From positions 1 through 9,528 of the forward strand of contig JADGHI010000115.1 of the NCBI GenBank assembly GCA_019689515.1: 9,528 nucleotides of DNA, in the 5' to 3' direction. Below the pieces are notes generated by a model. That model was not told the DNA's origin, ran no database searches, and saw only the letters and a program-made list of their open reading frames with translations. Both the position numbers and the translations under genes were made by a program. This DNA comes from Acetobacteraceae bacterium (GTDB lineage Bacteria; Pseudomonadota; Alphaproteobacteria; Acetobacterales; Acetobacteraceae). This document shows positions 1 to 6,761 of the stretch, piece after piece. Numbering within the stretch: the stretch's first letter is position 1; every line of letters starts with the position of its first letter.

Positions 1-44
1 GACATGGCGCGCCTTCTCCCGCGGCGGGGCAGGGGATGCAAGCG

Positions 45-890
45 ATGGCGGGCGGCGGCGGCAACGAAAGATGGCCGTGGAGGAGCGTGGCGATCACCGG
101 GGCCTCCTCGGGGATCGGGCGGGCGCTCGCGGAGGCCTGCGCCGCGCCGGGCGTGGTCCTCCACCTCACCGGGCGCGACGCCGGGCGGCTCGCCGCCGTC
201 GCCGCGGCCTGCCGGGCGCGCGGGGCGGAGGTGGCCGAGACGGCGCCGCTCGACGTGCGCGACGCCGAGGCCTGCGCGCGCTGGATCGCCGGTGCCGGGC
301 GGATCGAGCTGCTCTTCGCCAATGCCGGCATCTCCGGCGGCACCGGCGGCGCCATTGAGCCGGCGGCGCAGGCCCGCGCGATCTTCGAGACCAACGTGAC
401 GGGCGTGCTGAACACCGCCCTCCCCGCGCTGGAGGCGATGGCGGCGCAGCCGCCGGGCCCGGATGGGGTGCGCGGGCGGATCGCGGTGATCGCCTCGCTC
501 GCCGCCTTCGTCGCCGCGCCTGGCGCGCCGGCCTACTGCGCCTCCAAGGCGGCGGTGCAGGCCTGGGCGGAGGCGATGGACGGGGTGGAGCGCGCGCGCC
601 GCGGCGTCCGCTTCCATGCCGTCTGCCCGGGCTACGTCCGGACGCCGATGACGGCGCACAACCAGTTCCCGATGCCCTTCCTGATGGACGCCGAGGAGGC
701 GGCGCGGCGGACCCTGCGCGGCATCGCGCGCGGGCGCGTGCGGATCGCCTATCCCTGGCCGACCTATCTCGGCGCGCGGCTGATCGGCGCGCTGCCGCCG
801 CGGCTGCGCGCGGCGGTGTTCGCGCGCCTGCCGGCCAAGGCGGCGGCCGAGGCGCCGCCTGGGGCATCGCCCGACGCGCCGCCGGGCTGA
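45..890 (+). CDS. Classical short-chain dehydrogenase/reductase (SDR), NAD(P)-dependent
   Basis: A cytoplasmic oxidoreductase of the classical SDR family with a Rossmann fold. Numbering from an ATG at 36, the glycine-rich cofactor motif TGASSGIG is at 21-28, NAG at 96-98, and the catalytic set is complete: Asn120, Ser154, Tyr167 and Lys171 (YxxxK). The PG-x-V-x-TPM segment follows at 198-205. An Arg after the second strand (TGRD, 45-48) suggests a preference for NADP(H); this is inference. I prefer the ATG at 45 because AGGGG (31-35) lies 9 nt upstream of it, whereas that same motif abuts the ATG at 36. The frame stays open to the window edge, but homology only starts near residue 17, so little is missing. 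The C-terminal tail (RIAYPWPTYLGARLIGALPP, then Ala/Pro-rich) resembles SDRs annotated only at family level. Substrate unknown. The gene converges on the transporter gene, 3 bp away. Confidence 0.93.
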   Translation: MAGGGGNERWPWRSVAITGASSGIGRALAEACAAPGVVLHLTGRDAGRLAAVAAACRARGAEVAETAPLDVRDAEACARWIAGAGRIELLFANAGISGGTGGAIEPAAQARAIFETNVTGVLNTALPALEAMAAQPPGPDGVRGRIAVIASLAAFVAAPGAPAYCASKAAVQAWAEAMDGVERARRGVRFHAVCPGYVRTPMTAHNQFPMPFLMDAEEAARRTLRGIARGRVRIAYPWPTYLGARLIGALPPRLRAAVFARLPAKAAAEAPPGASPDAPPG

Positions 891-893
891 GTC

Positions 894-2162
894 CTAGGCC
901 AGGGGGCGGTGCGCGGTCTCCGGCAGTCGGGCGATCGTGAGTCCGGAGACGATGGCCGCCACGATCACGTACCAGGTCGGCGAGACCGGATCGCCGGTAT
1001 TGGCGATCAACCAAGTCGCGATGTAGGGCGCGAAGCCGCCGAAGATCGCGACCGCCAGCGCGTAGCTCGCGGTCATCCAGAGGCTGCGGCTGCGCGTCGG
1101 GAAGATCTCGGCGATCGCCGCAGGGCCCGGGCCGGAGAACAGCGCGATCCCTATGGACAGGATGACGTGCACGGCCACCACCGTGCCGAAGCCGGGGGCC
1201 CCCAGCATCCACTTGAACAGCGGCCAGGGCAGAACCACGAAGGCGGCGCAGGAGGCCAGCATCAGCGGCTTGCGCCCGATGCTGTCCGACATCCGGCCCG
1301 CGAGCGGGATCAGCGCGATGAGGACGACGAGGCCGATCGCGTTCGCCCAGAGCGCGGCGGCGCGGCCGAGCCCCAGCTGGGTCTGGGTGAAGCTCTGGAG
1401 GTAGGTGAGCACGATGTAGTAGCTGACCGTCCAGTGGACGGTAAACAGGAAGGCCCGGAGCGCGAGCGACCAGTTGCTCGTCCCTTCCTCGGCTTCCGGC
1501 TTCGCCTCCTGCTGCGCGGCGGCGCGGTAGGCCGGCGTCTCCTCCACGTTGCGGCGGAGGTACTGGCCGACGAATCCGAGCACGGCGCCGAACAGGAAGG
1601 GCACGCGCCAGCCCCAGGCTTCCATCGTCTCGGCCGGCACCACGGTGCTGAGGAACGCGCCGATCGCCGAGCCGAGCAGCAGCCCGCCGGCCACCGACAT
1701 CTGCTGGAAGCTGCCGGTCCAGCCTCGCCGGCCCGGCGGCGCCCACTCCACCATGAAGGCGGTGCTGCCGCCCCACTCGCCGCCGGCGGAGAAGCCCTGC
1801 AGCAGGCGCGCGACGAGCAGCAGCAGCGGCGCGGCGATCCCGATCTGCGCATAGGTGGGCAGCAGGCCGATCATCGCCGTGCCGACCGCCATCAGCAGGA
1901 TGGTCAGCACGAGCGCGGTGCGCCGCCCGTGCGTGTCCCCGATGCGCCCAATGACGATCCCGCCGAGCGGGCGGACGATGAAGCCGAGGCCAAAGACGAG
2001 GAAGGTGGCGAGCAGCTCGGCCGTCGGGTCGCCGGAGGGGAAGAACTTCCGCCCGATCGTGCCGGCGAAGTAGGCGTAGACGCTGAAGTCGTACCACTCG
2101 AGCACGTTGCCGACGGTCGCGGCGGTTACGGCGCGCCTGCTCTCGGTCGCTTGCTGGTCCAT
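894..2162 (-). CDS. MFS transporter, metabolite:H+ symporter (MHS) type, ProP/citrate/shikimate-like
   Basis: An inner-membrane secondary transporter of 422 aa, the usual length for 12-TM MHS permeases that import organic acids or osmolytes with protons. Family marks visible in order: GNVLEWYDFSVYAYFA at 18-33 in TM1, FGLGFIVRPLGG at 57-68, the MFS loop motif GRIGDTHGRR at 72-81, RLLQGFSAGGEWGGS at 119-133 in TM4, and a second-half copy of the loop motif, GRMSDSIGRKP. A charged Glu/Lys-rich central loop separates the two six-helix halves. The ATG has a strong Shine-Dalgarno (AGGAGGA on the minus strand, 2172-2178) 9 nt away. A 4-bp stem, CCTC-GCAC-GAGG (2176-2187), touches its upstream edge. 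The substrate cannot be read from the sequence; citrate, alpha-ketoglutarate, shikimate and proline/betaine carriers all share these motifs. The gene lies 170 bp downstream of terC with hairpins between, so it is probably transcribed separately. Confidence 0.95.
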   Translation of the reverse strand: MDQQATESRRAVTAATVGNVLEWYDFSVYAYFAGTIGRKFFPSGDPTAELLATFLVFGLGFIVRPLGGIVIGRIGDTHGRRTALVLTILLMAVGTAMIGLLPTYAQIGIAAPLLLLVARLLQGFSAGGEWGGSTAFMVEWAPPGRRGWTGSFQQMSVAGGLLLGSAIGAFLSTVVPAETMEAWGWRVPFLFGAVLGFVGQYLRRNVEETPAYRAAAQQEAKPEAEEGTSNWSLALRAFLFTVHWTVSYYIVLTYLQSFTQTQLGLGRAAALWANAIGLVVLIALIPLAGRMSDSIGRKPLMLASCAAFVVLPWPLFKWMLGAPGFGTVVAVHVILSIGIALFSGPGPAAIAEIFPTRSRSLWMTASYALAVAIFGGFAPYIATWLIANTGDPVSPTWYVIVAAIVSGLTIARLPETAHRPLA

Positions 2163-2288
2163 GACGCGGCGTCCTCCTCGTGCGAGGCCGCGCCGGCGAG
2201 CGAATCGGCGGCGACGCGCCTCCCGGATCCGGCGCAGCGTGGCATGAGCCAGGGCGGAAGGTCGAGCGGCGGGGGGCGGAGCGGGAAC

Positions 2289-2331
2289 GGCCCGCGCGCA
2301 GCGGGCCAGCCGGCCGGCCCCTCACCGGGCC
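2289..2331 (-). terminator. GC hairpins downstream of terC (possible terminator)
   Basis: Two inverted repeats sit just past the terC stop in the 170-bp gap before the transporter gene. One is GGCCCGC (2289-2295) and GCGGGCC (2301-2307) around a 5-nt loop. The other is GGCCC (2316-2320) and GGGCC (2327-2331) around a 6-nt loop. Neither is followed by a T-rich tract on the minus strand, so this is not a textbook intrinsic terminator, although such hairpins at gene ends are common in high-GC genomes. I see no convincing promoter in the rest of the gap (2163-2288). Confidence 0.4.
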
Positions 2332-2332
2332 G

Positions 2333-3085
2333 TCAGTCGTGCGGCCTCGCGCCCGTGCCTGCGTCCTGGCGCTCGCGCCGCCGCCGCGCCGCGCGATGGG
2401 CGAGCTGGTTGAGCGCCTCCACCGCCGCCGCGAAGGCCATCGCGGTGTAGATGAAGCCCTTCGGCACGTGCACGTCGAAGGCCTCGGCCACCAGCACCAT
2501 GCCGATCATCACCAGGAAGGCGAGCGCCAGCATCACCACCGTCGGGTTGCGCTCGATGAAGTCCGAAAGCTTGTCCATCGAGACCAGCATCGCGCCGACC
2601 GCGACGACGATCGCCACGGCGATGATCCAGAACTCCCGAGTCAGCGCCACGGCGGCGAGGATGGAGTCCACGGAGAACACCATGTCGAGTAGCAGGATCT
2701 GGACCACCGTCGGCCAGTAGCGTGCGACGTGGGTGTCACGCGCATGCGACTGTTCCTGCGCGAAGGGGTCCACCCGGTGGTGGATCTCGATCGTCGCCTT
2801 GCCGATCAGGAACAGCCCGCCGGCGAGCAGGATGAGGTCCTTGCCTGAGGCCTCCCACGGCCCGACCGTGAACAGCGTCCATTCCAGCGACAGCAGCCAA
2901 GAGGCGCCGGCGAGCATCGCGAAGCGCAGCAGGATCGCGAGCCCGAGCCCGATCCGCCGCGCGGAAACCCGCAGATGCGCCGGCAGGCGGTTGGTGAGGA
3001 TCGCAATGAAGACGAGATTGTCGATCCCGAGCACCACCTCCATGCCGATCAGGGTCAGGAGGGCGACGATCGTCTCGGCGTCCAT
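2333..3085 (-). CDS. TerC family integral membrane protein (YgdQ/YoaE-like N-terminal type)
   Basis: A polytopic inner-membrane protein of 250 aa. The TerC signatures are both present: MEVVLGIDNLVFIAIL (15-30; Glu16, Asp22, Asn23) and LDMVFSVDSILAAVALT (133-149; Asp134, Asp140, Ser141). In the family these two acidic repeats lie within the membrane and are proposed to bind divalent metal. A hydrophilic His/Asp-rich loop (about 100-122) separates the two halves, followed by further TM segments and VPKGFIYTAMAF near 210-220, typical of the short YgdQ-like proteins. The basic C-terminal tail (RRRRER) should be cytoplasmic. Characterised relatives (Alx, B. subtilis MeeF/MeeY) export manganese, and others are linked to tellurite resistance, but this protein has no CBS or transporter-associated domain that would narrow its role. 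The start is ATG with GGAGAG 10 nt upstream, and that site lies inside a hairpin (see 3096-3121). Manganese export is an inference from family. Confidence 0.93.
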   Translation of the reverse strand: MDAETIVALLTLIGMEVVLGIDNLVFIAILTNRLPAHLRVSARRIGLGLAILLRFAMLAGASWLLSLEWTLFTVGPWEASGKDLILLAGGLFLIGKATIEIHHRVDPFAQEQSHARDTHVARYWPTVVQILLLDMVFSVDSILAAVALTREFWIIAVAIVVAVGAMLVSMDKLSDFIERNPTVVMLALAFLVMIGMVLVAEAFDVHVPKGFIYTAMAFAAAVEALNQLAHRAARRRRERQDAGTGARPHD

Positions 3086-3095
3086 GCAGGGGGCG

Positions 3096-3121
3096 CTCTC
3101 CGGTCGGTTCGATACGGAGAG
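3096..3121 (-). promoter_or_regulatory. Hairpin sequestering the terC Shine-Dalgarno
   Basis: The perfect inverted repeat CTCTCCG (3096-3102) / CGGAGAG (3115-3121) encloses a 12-nt loop. On the terC mRNA the 3' arm reads CGGAGAG, which contains the only Shine-Dalgarno-like sequence for the ATG at 3085. A folded 7-bp stem would therefore hide the ribosome binding site. The geometry is seen directly; regulatory use is inference. An alternative pairing of the 5' arm with CGGGAG (complement of 3135-3140), inside the neighbouring hairpin, could release the site. Confidence 0.45.
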
Positions 3122-3128
3122 ATGACGG

Positions 3129-3153
3129 CGGCCCCTCCCGCATCAAGGGGCCG
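3129..3153 (-). terminator. Terminator-like hairpin after lptD
   Basis: A perfect 8-bp inverted repeat, CGGCCCCT (3129-3136) and AGGGGCCG (3146-3153), with a 9-nt loop, begins 6 nt beyond the lptD stop. The stem is almost all G:C. The sequence after it on the minus strand (CCGTCATCTCTCC) is pyrimidine-rich but has no T run. It probably marks the end of the lpt transcript or attenuates it before terC. Confidence 0.55.
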
Positions 3154-3159
3154 TGCCGA

Positions 3160-5535
3160 TCAGATCGCACGGAATCCGAAATCGGCCACCGTCTTCAGCC
3201 CGATGCGCAACAGGACGATCGTGTTCGACGGATAGAGGCCCTGGGTGGACGGGTCCTCGGCGTAGTTGCGCACGAACCGCCCCTCGAGCAGGAAGCACTC
3301 GTCCTCGTATGCGACCGAGGCGGCGTACAGCACCGGGCGGTTGATGTTGATGTCGTAGCGGGCGAAGGCGCCGACGCGCCAGTATTCGCCGAGCCGCGCG
3401 TTCACGCCGGCGGAGACCTCCTCCCGCGTGCTCGGCGGCTGCAGGCCGGGCGTGGGGACGCTGTAGAGATAGCCGGCCGAGAGGGAGACCGGGCCGAGGT
3501 TCAGCACGCCCGTGACGTCGGCCATGTTGAACCGCCCCGTGTCCTTGTCGAGCCGCGTCCGGCCGATCACCTCGAGCCACGGCACCGGCGAGACGCGCAC
3601 CCGCCCGACCCAGTCGGAGGCGCGGTCCTGAAGCCCGCTGTCGGCGGGGAAATTGGAGTCCTGGATGAAGCGGAAGGACTTCCCGACCAGGCCCTCCACC
3701 AGCCCGCCGTTCGGGAAGTACCAGGCGCCGCGCAGCGCGGCGTCCACGCGCGTGCCGCCCTCCTGCCGGTCGCGGCCGTAGAAGCGGTTGAGCGCGAACA
3801 GGTTGGCATCGGTGAACTCGAAGTCGATGCTGTCCTCGTTCGGCAGCATCGCGTAGGAGCCGACATTCGGTCCGGTGACGAACTGCACGCGCGGCTCGAT
3901 GAGCTGGCTGCCCCATGCGCCGGCCGAGCGGACCAGCGGCAGACGCCAGTCGAGCGCGACGCGCAGGTTCGCCCGCGCCTCGGTCCCGCTGCCGCCGCCG
4001 ACGGCGAAATTCGGCGCGAGGTTCAGGTCGTCCCAGGACCAGGCGATGGTGTCGATCTGGCTGCGGAAGGTCCAGACCGAACCGAAGGAGTCGGTGCGCG
4101 GCAGCTCGTAGTAGGCGCGCGCGGCGAGGCGGCGGGTGCTCGTGCCCTGATCGCGGGTGATGACGAAATTCCAGGTGTCGAGGGTGAGATAGCCGCCGAG
4201 CGCGTCGCGGCCCGGCGACCACTCCGCATAGGTGTTCGGCAGCACATTGGGAATCACGCCGGTCTCGTCGGTCGGGCGCAGGCCCTGGTAGGCGCGCAGG
4301 TCCATCCGCGCGTAGCCCTCGGTGCCCCAGAATCCCTCCGTGAAGGCGAGCGAGGGGAGGTAGCGCCGCACCCCGAAGCGGTAGGTGCGGAGGTAGAGCT
4401 CGCTGGAGGCGCGGTTGAAGTCGAAGCCGGCGCGCCAGTTCTCGTCGATCGAGAACCGCCCGCGCGAGAAGATGTGGTAGCCGAAGCCGCGCTCGTCATG
4501 CGCGTCGCCGCGGGCCAGGTAGCCGAGGGAGCCGCGCGCCTCGATCTCGCCGAAATTGAACCGGCGCCGGTATTCGAGGCCGAGATTGGGCACCTGCCGG
4601 GTCGCGATCACCGGCGTGACCGTCAGGTCCTGGCTCTCGTCAATGGCCCAGTAGTAGGGAAGCTCGACGAAGGGGCCGAGGAAGCGGGTCACGCCGACAT
4701 AGGGCGTGAGGAAGCCGGACTGGCGCGGGGTCGTGCCGTCGGGATGCGCGAAGTAGGGCGTGTAGAACACCGGCACGCCGGCCAGCACCAGGCTCGCGTC
4801 GCGGTAGCGGACCTGATGCGCCTGCTGGTCGAGGGTGGCGATGCGCGAGCGGAGCTGCCAGATCGGCGGGGCGAGCGGGTCGCTCGCGCAGGGCTCGCAG
4901 GCCGAATAGACGACGCGGGCGAGGTCGAAGAAGGTGCCGCCCGTGCGCCGCGCCCCGGTCGCCGCGACGCGGCCGCCGGCGGCGAGCAGCCCGCGCAGCC
5001 CCTCCAGCACGCCGTCGCGGAACTCGTTGGAGAGCTCGACGCGGTCGGCGAACAGCACCTGCCCGTCGGGCTCCAGGAGCTGCACGTTGCCGCTTGCCGT
5101 GGCGACGCCGGTGTTGCGGTTGTAGGTGAACTCGTCGGCGCGCAGAATGCGCTCGCCCTGCCAGGCCTCGACCCGGCCGCGGGCGGTGACGATGCCGCGT
5201 TCCTGGTCGTACTCGACCTCGTCGGCGGTGAAGGTGACGGGCGCGCTGCGGTCGATGCCCCGCTGCCCCCCGAGGGCCCCGAGCCCTCCGGCGGGTGCCG
5301 GCGGCGGCGCTCCCCTTGGGGCGGCCGACGGAGCGGCGGCACCCTGCCCGGTGGGGGACGCGGGCGCGGCCGGCGGCAGCACGGGATTGGGCAGTGCCTC
5401 GCTCCCCTCAGGGGCCGCTTGGCCGAGGACGGCCTGCGCCGCCGCGGGCTGCGGCCCGGCCGGGCCGGGGCCGGGCCCGGCCCGCCCCCGCCCCGCGGCC
5501 GCGGCGGCCGTTGCGACCGCGTGTGCTCCTCTCAT
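3160..5535 (-). CDS. lptD: LPS-assembly outer-membrane protein LptD
   Basis: Outer-membrane beta-barrel (791 aa) that receives LPS across the periplasm and inserts it into the outer leaflet. After an Ala/Pro/Gly-rich stretch (1-95), an OstA/LptA-like beta-jellyroll spans about 98-200, recognisable from VTFTADEVEYDQERGIVTA (100-118) and ATASGNVQLLEPDGQVLFAD (145-164). VYSACEPCASDP follows (209-220), then VFYTPYFAHPDGT and GFLTPYVG at the jellyroll-barrel boundary. The rest alternates aromatic and polar residues as in barrel strands and ends in FGFRAI. Only three Cys are present: 213, 216 and 747 (DECF). The E. coli protein uses four. The ATG has GGAGG only 4 nt upstream, a tight spacing, and no other in-frame start is nearby. 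The signal peptide is poor: residues 6-14 are Ala-rich but not strongly hydrophobic, with a possible cleavage site after AAAQA (31-35). The gene lies 56 bp after lptG and is presumably co-transcribed with it. Confidence 0.93.
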   Translation of the reverse strand: MRGAHAVATAAAAAGRGRAGPGPGPAGPQPAAAQAVLGQAAPEGSEALPNPVLPPAAPASPTGQGAAAPSAAPRGAPPPAPAGGLGALGGQRGIDRSAPVTFTADEVEYDQERGIVTARGRVEAWQGERILRADEFTYNRNTGVATASGNVQLLEPDGQVLFADRVELSNEFRDGVLEGLRGLLAAGGRVAATGARRTGGTFFDLARVVYSACEPCASDPLAPPIWQLRSRIATLDQQAHQVRYRDASLVLAGVPVFYTPYFAHPDGTTPRQSGFLTPYVGVTRFLGPFVELPYYWAIDESQDLTVTPVIATRQVPNLGLEYRRRFNFGEIEARGSLGYLARGDAHDERGFGYHIFSRGRFSIDENWRAGFDFNRASSELYLRTYRFGVRRYLPSLAFTEGFWGTEGYARMDLRAYQGLRPTDETGVIPNVLPNTYAEWSPGRDALGGYLTLDTWNFVITRDQGTSTRRLAARAYYELPRTDSFGSVWTFRSQIDTIAWSWDDLNLAPNFAVGGGSGTEARANLRVALDWRLPLVRSAGAWGSQLIEPRVQFVTGPNVGSYAMLPNEDSIDFEFTDANLFALNRFYGRDRQEGGTRVDAALRGAWYFPNGGLVEGLVGKSFRFIQDSNFPADSGLQDRASDWVGRVRVSPVPWLEVIGRTRLDKDTGRFNMADVTGVLNLGPVSLSAGYLYSVPTPGLQPPSTREEVSAGVNARLGEYWRVGAFARYDININRPVLYAASVAYEDECFLLEGRFVRNYAEDPSTQGLYPSNTIVLLRIGLKTVADFGFRAI
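5453..5520. repeat. GC-only low-complexity segment with 16-bp palindrome in the lptD 5' end
   Basis: This stretch encodes the Gly/Pro/Ala/Arg-rich start of LptD and is almost purely G and C. It contains the perfect palindrome GGGCCGGGCCCGGCCC (5468-5483) nested in further GGCC/CCGG units, and a C5 run just beyond. It can fold strongly at the translation-initiation end of lptD and is a plausible spot for sequencing error. Neither alternative frame across it gives a better, hydrophobic signal peptide. Confidence 0.6.
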
Positions 5536-5591
5536 GCGTCCTCCACGCCCCTGACCGTCCTCCGGACCGTTCCGGCCCGCTCGCTCCCCTT

Positions 5592-6761
5592 CTAGCCGTC
5601 TTCGAGGTGCAGCAGCAGCCCGAGCGCGAGGAGCAGCCCGGCGGCGGCGGGTGCCCAGGCGGCGAACACCACGGGCAGGGTGCCGGCCTCGCCCAGCTCC
5701 GCGGTGATCCGGTCCAGCACGAAGAGCGCGAAACCCGCCGTGACGCCGCCGGCGATCATGCGGGCCACCCCGCCGCGCCGTGCCGGGCGCATCGAGAAGC
5801 CGGCGGCGACCAGGGCCATCACCGCGCAGAGCAGCGGCAGGGCGAGCAGGCCGTGGAAGTGCAGCCGGTGGCGGATGGCCGAGAATCCGGCCTGCTCGAG
5901 GATCTCGATGAAGGCCGGCAGGCTCCAGAAGCCGAGCGTGTCGGGCGAGGCGAAGCTGTCCTCGATGCGCGAAGGGGTGAGTTCGGTCGGCAGTTCGAGG
6001 CGGCGCGGCGGGGCGGGGACGCGGTCGGGCCCGAACACGACCGCCTGATCCAGCACCCAGCGCCCGGGCTCGAGCCGGGCCGCCGGCGCCTCGATTCGCG
6101 CAAGCGGCCTGTCCTCGGCGGAGAGCCGCCAGACCGAGACCTCGGACAGCCGGAACTGCGCCGTGTCCGGGGGCGTTCCCGCCGCCGCCAGCGCTGCCGC
6201 GCCGCCGCCGCCGCGGGCGGATCCGGCGACCACCGGCCGGCCGGAGAGGATCGCCACGCCGCGCGGGTCCAGCTCGCGATCCGCCTGCCGCAGCCAGAGC
6301 CGTCCGCCGGCCAGCGCGGTCATCCCCCCGGTGTTGCGCAGATAGGCCTGATCCAGTCGCTCCGCCCGGGCGAACAGCATCGAGGAGAGCGGCGAGATTG
6401 CCACGGTCCCGGTCACGCCGAGCAGCAGGGCCACCGCGACCGGCCCGGCAAGGAAGCCCCACGCCGAGACGCCGGCGGCGCGCGCCACGATCAGCTCCGA
6501 GCTGCGCGTCAGCCGCCAGAACGCGACGATGCCGCCGAGCAGCACCGCGAAAGGCAGGATCTGGAGCATCACGAAGGGCAGCCTGAGCCCGGCGATCTCG
6601 GCCACCATGCCGAAGGTGACGTCGGGGCGCGTCGAGGCGCGGCGCTGCAGCTCGATCAGGTCGAACAGCGCCACGAGCAGGGTCAGCGCGACGAGCAGGG
6701 CGAGCACCATGGACGCGAAGCGCCGCGCCACATAGGCCGAGAGCGTGAGCGGAAAGGTCAC
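5592..6761 (-). CDS. lptG: LPS export permease LptG (YjgP/YjgQ family)
   Basis: Inner-membrane subunit of the LptB2FG ABC transporter, which extracts LPS and feeds it to LptC/LptA. Counted from the GTG at 6761 it is 389 aa, normal for LptG. It begins TLSAYVARRF, the usual short cytoplasmic N-terminus. TM1 is near 16-36, TM2 near 59-82, the LptB-contact loop SSELIVARAAGVSAW is at 87-101 and TM3 near 103-122. A periplasmic jellyroll follows, then TM4-6 at about 305-322, 335-350 and 362-384. I chose the GTG because it fits the family start and overlaps a TGA (GTGA) in the frame lptF would have with one base fewer in the homopolymers upstream. There is no Shine-Dalgarno directly upstream, consistent with translational coupling. 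As written, the frame is also open backward into lptF, giving an apparent fusion. A Gly/Ala-rich insert (about 182-196) interrupts the jellyroll. Confidence 0.9.
   Translation of the reverse strand: MTFPLTLSAYVARRFASMVLALLVALTLLVALFDLIELQRRASTRPDVTFGMVAEIAGLRLPFVMLQILPFAVLLGGIVAFWRLTRSSELIVARAAGVSAWGFLAGPVAVALLLGVTGTVAISPLSSMLFARAERLDQAYLRNTGGMTALAGGRLWLRQADRELDPRGVAILSGRPVVAGSARGGGGAAALAAAGTPPDTAQFRLSEVSVWRLSAEDRPLARIEAPAARLEPGRWVLDQAVVFGPDRVPAPPRRLELPTELTPSRIEDSFASPDTLGFWSLPAFIEILEQAGFSAIRHRLHFHGLLALPLLCAVMALVAAGFSMRPARRGGVARMIAGGVTAGFALFVLDRITAELGEAGTLPVVFAAWAPAAAGLLLALGLLLHLEDG

Noticed and set aside
2163..2288. Promoter or small gene in the terC-transporter gap
   Set aside because: No convincing -35/-10 pair and no small frame with a binding site; only the transporter's own Shine-Dalgarno at the edge is supported.
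166..2325. Long minus-strand open frame (719 codons) across the SDR and transporter genes
   Set aside because: It is an Arg/Pro/Ala-rich frame overlapping two well-supported genes with clear motifs; long chance frames are expected at this GC content.
909..2450. 513-codon plus-strand frame opposite the transporter
   Set aside because: Low-complexity Arg/His/Asp/Glu-rich product with no start signal; a shadow of the transporter gene.
3086..3159. yybP-ykoY manganese riboswitch upstream of terC
   Set aside because: The gap is only 74 bp and I do not find the conserved yybP-ykoY core sequences; only the two simple hairpins are visible.
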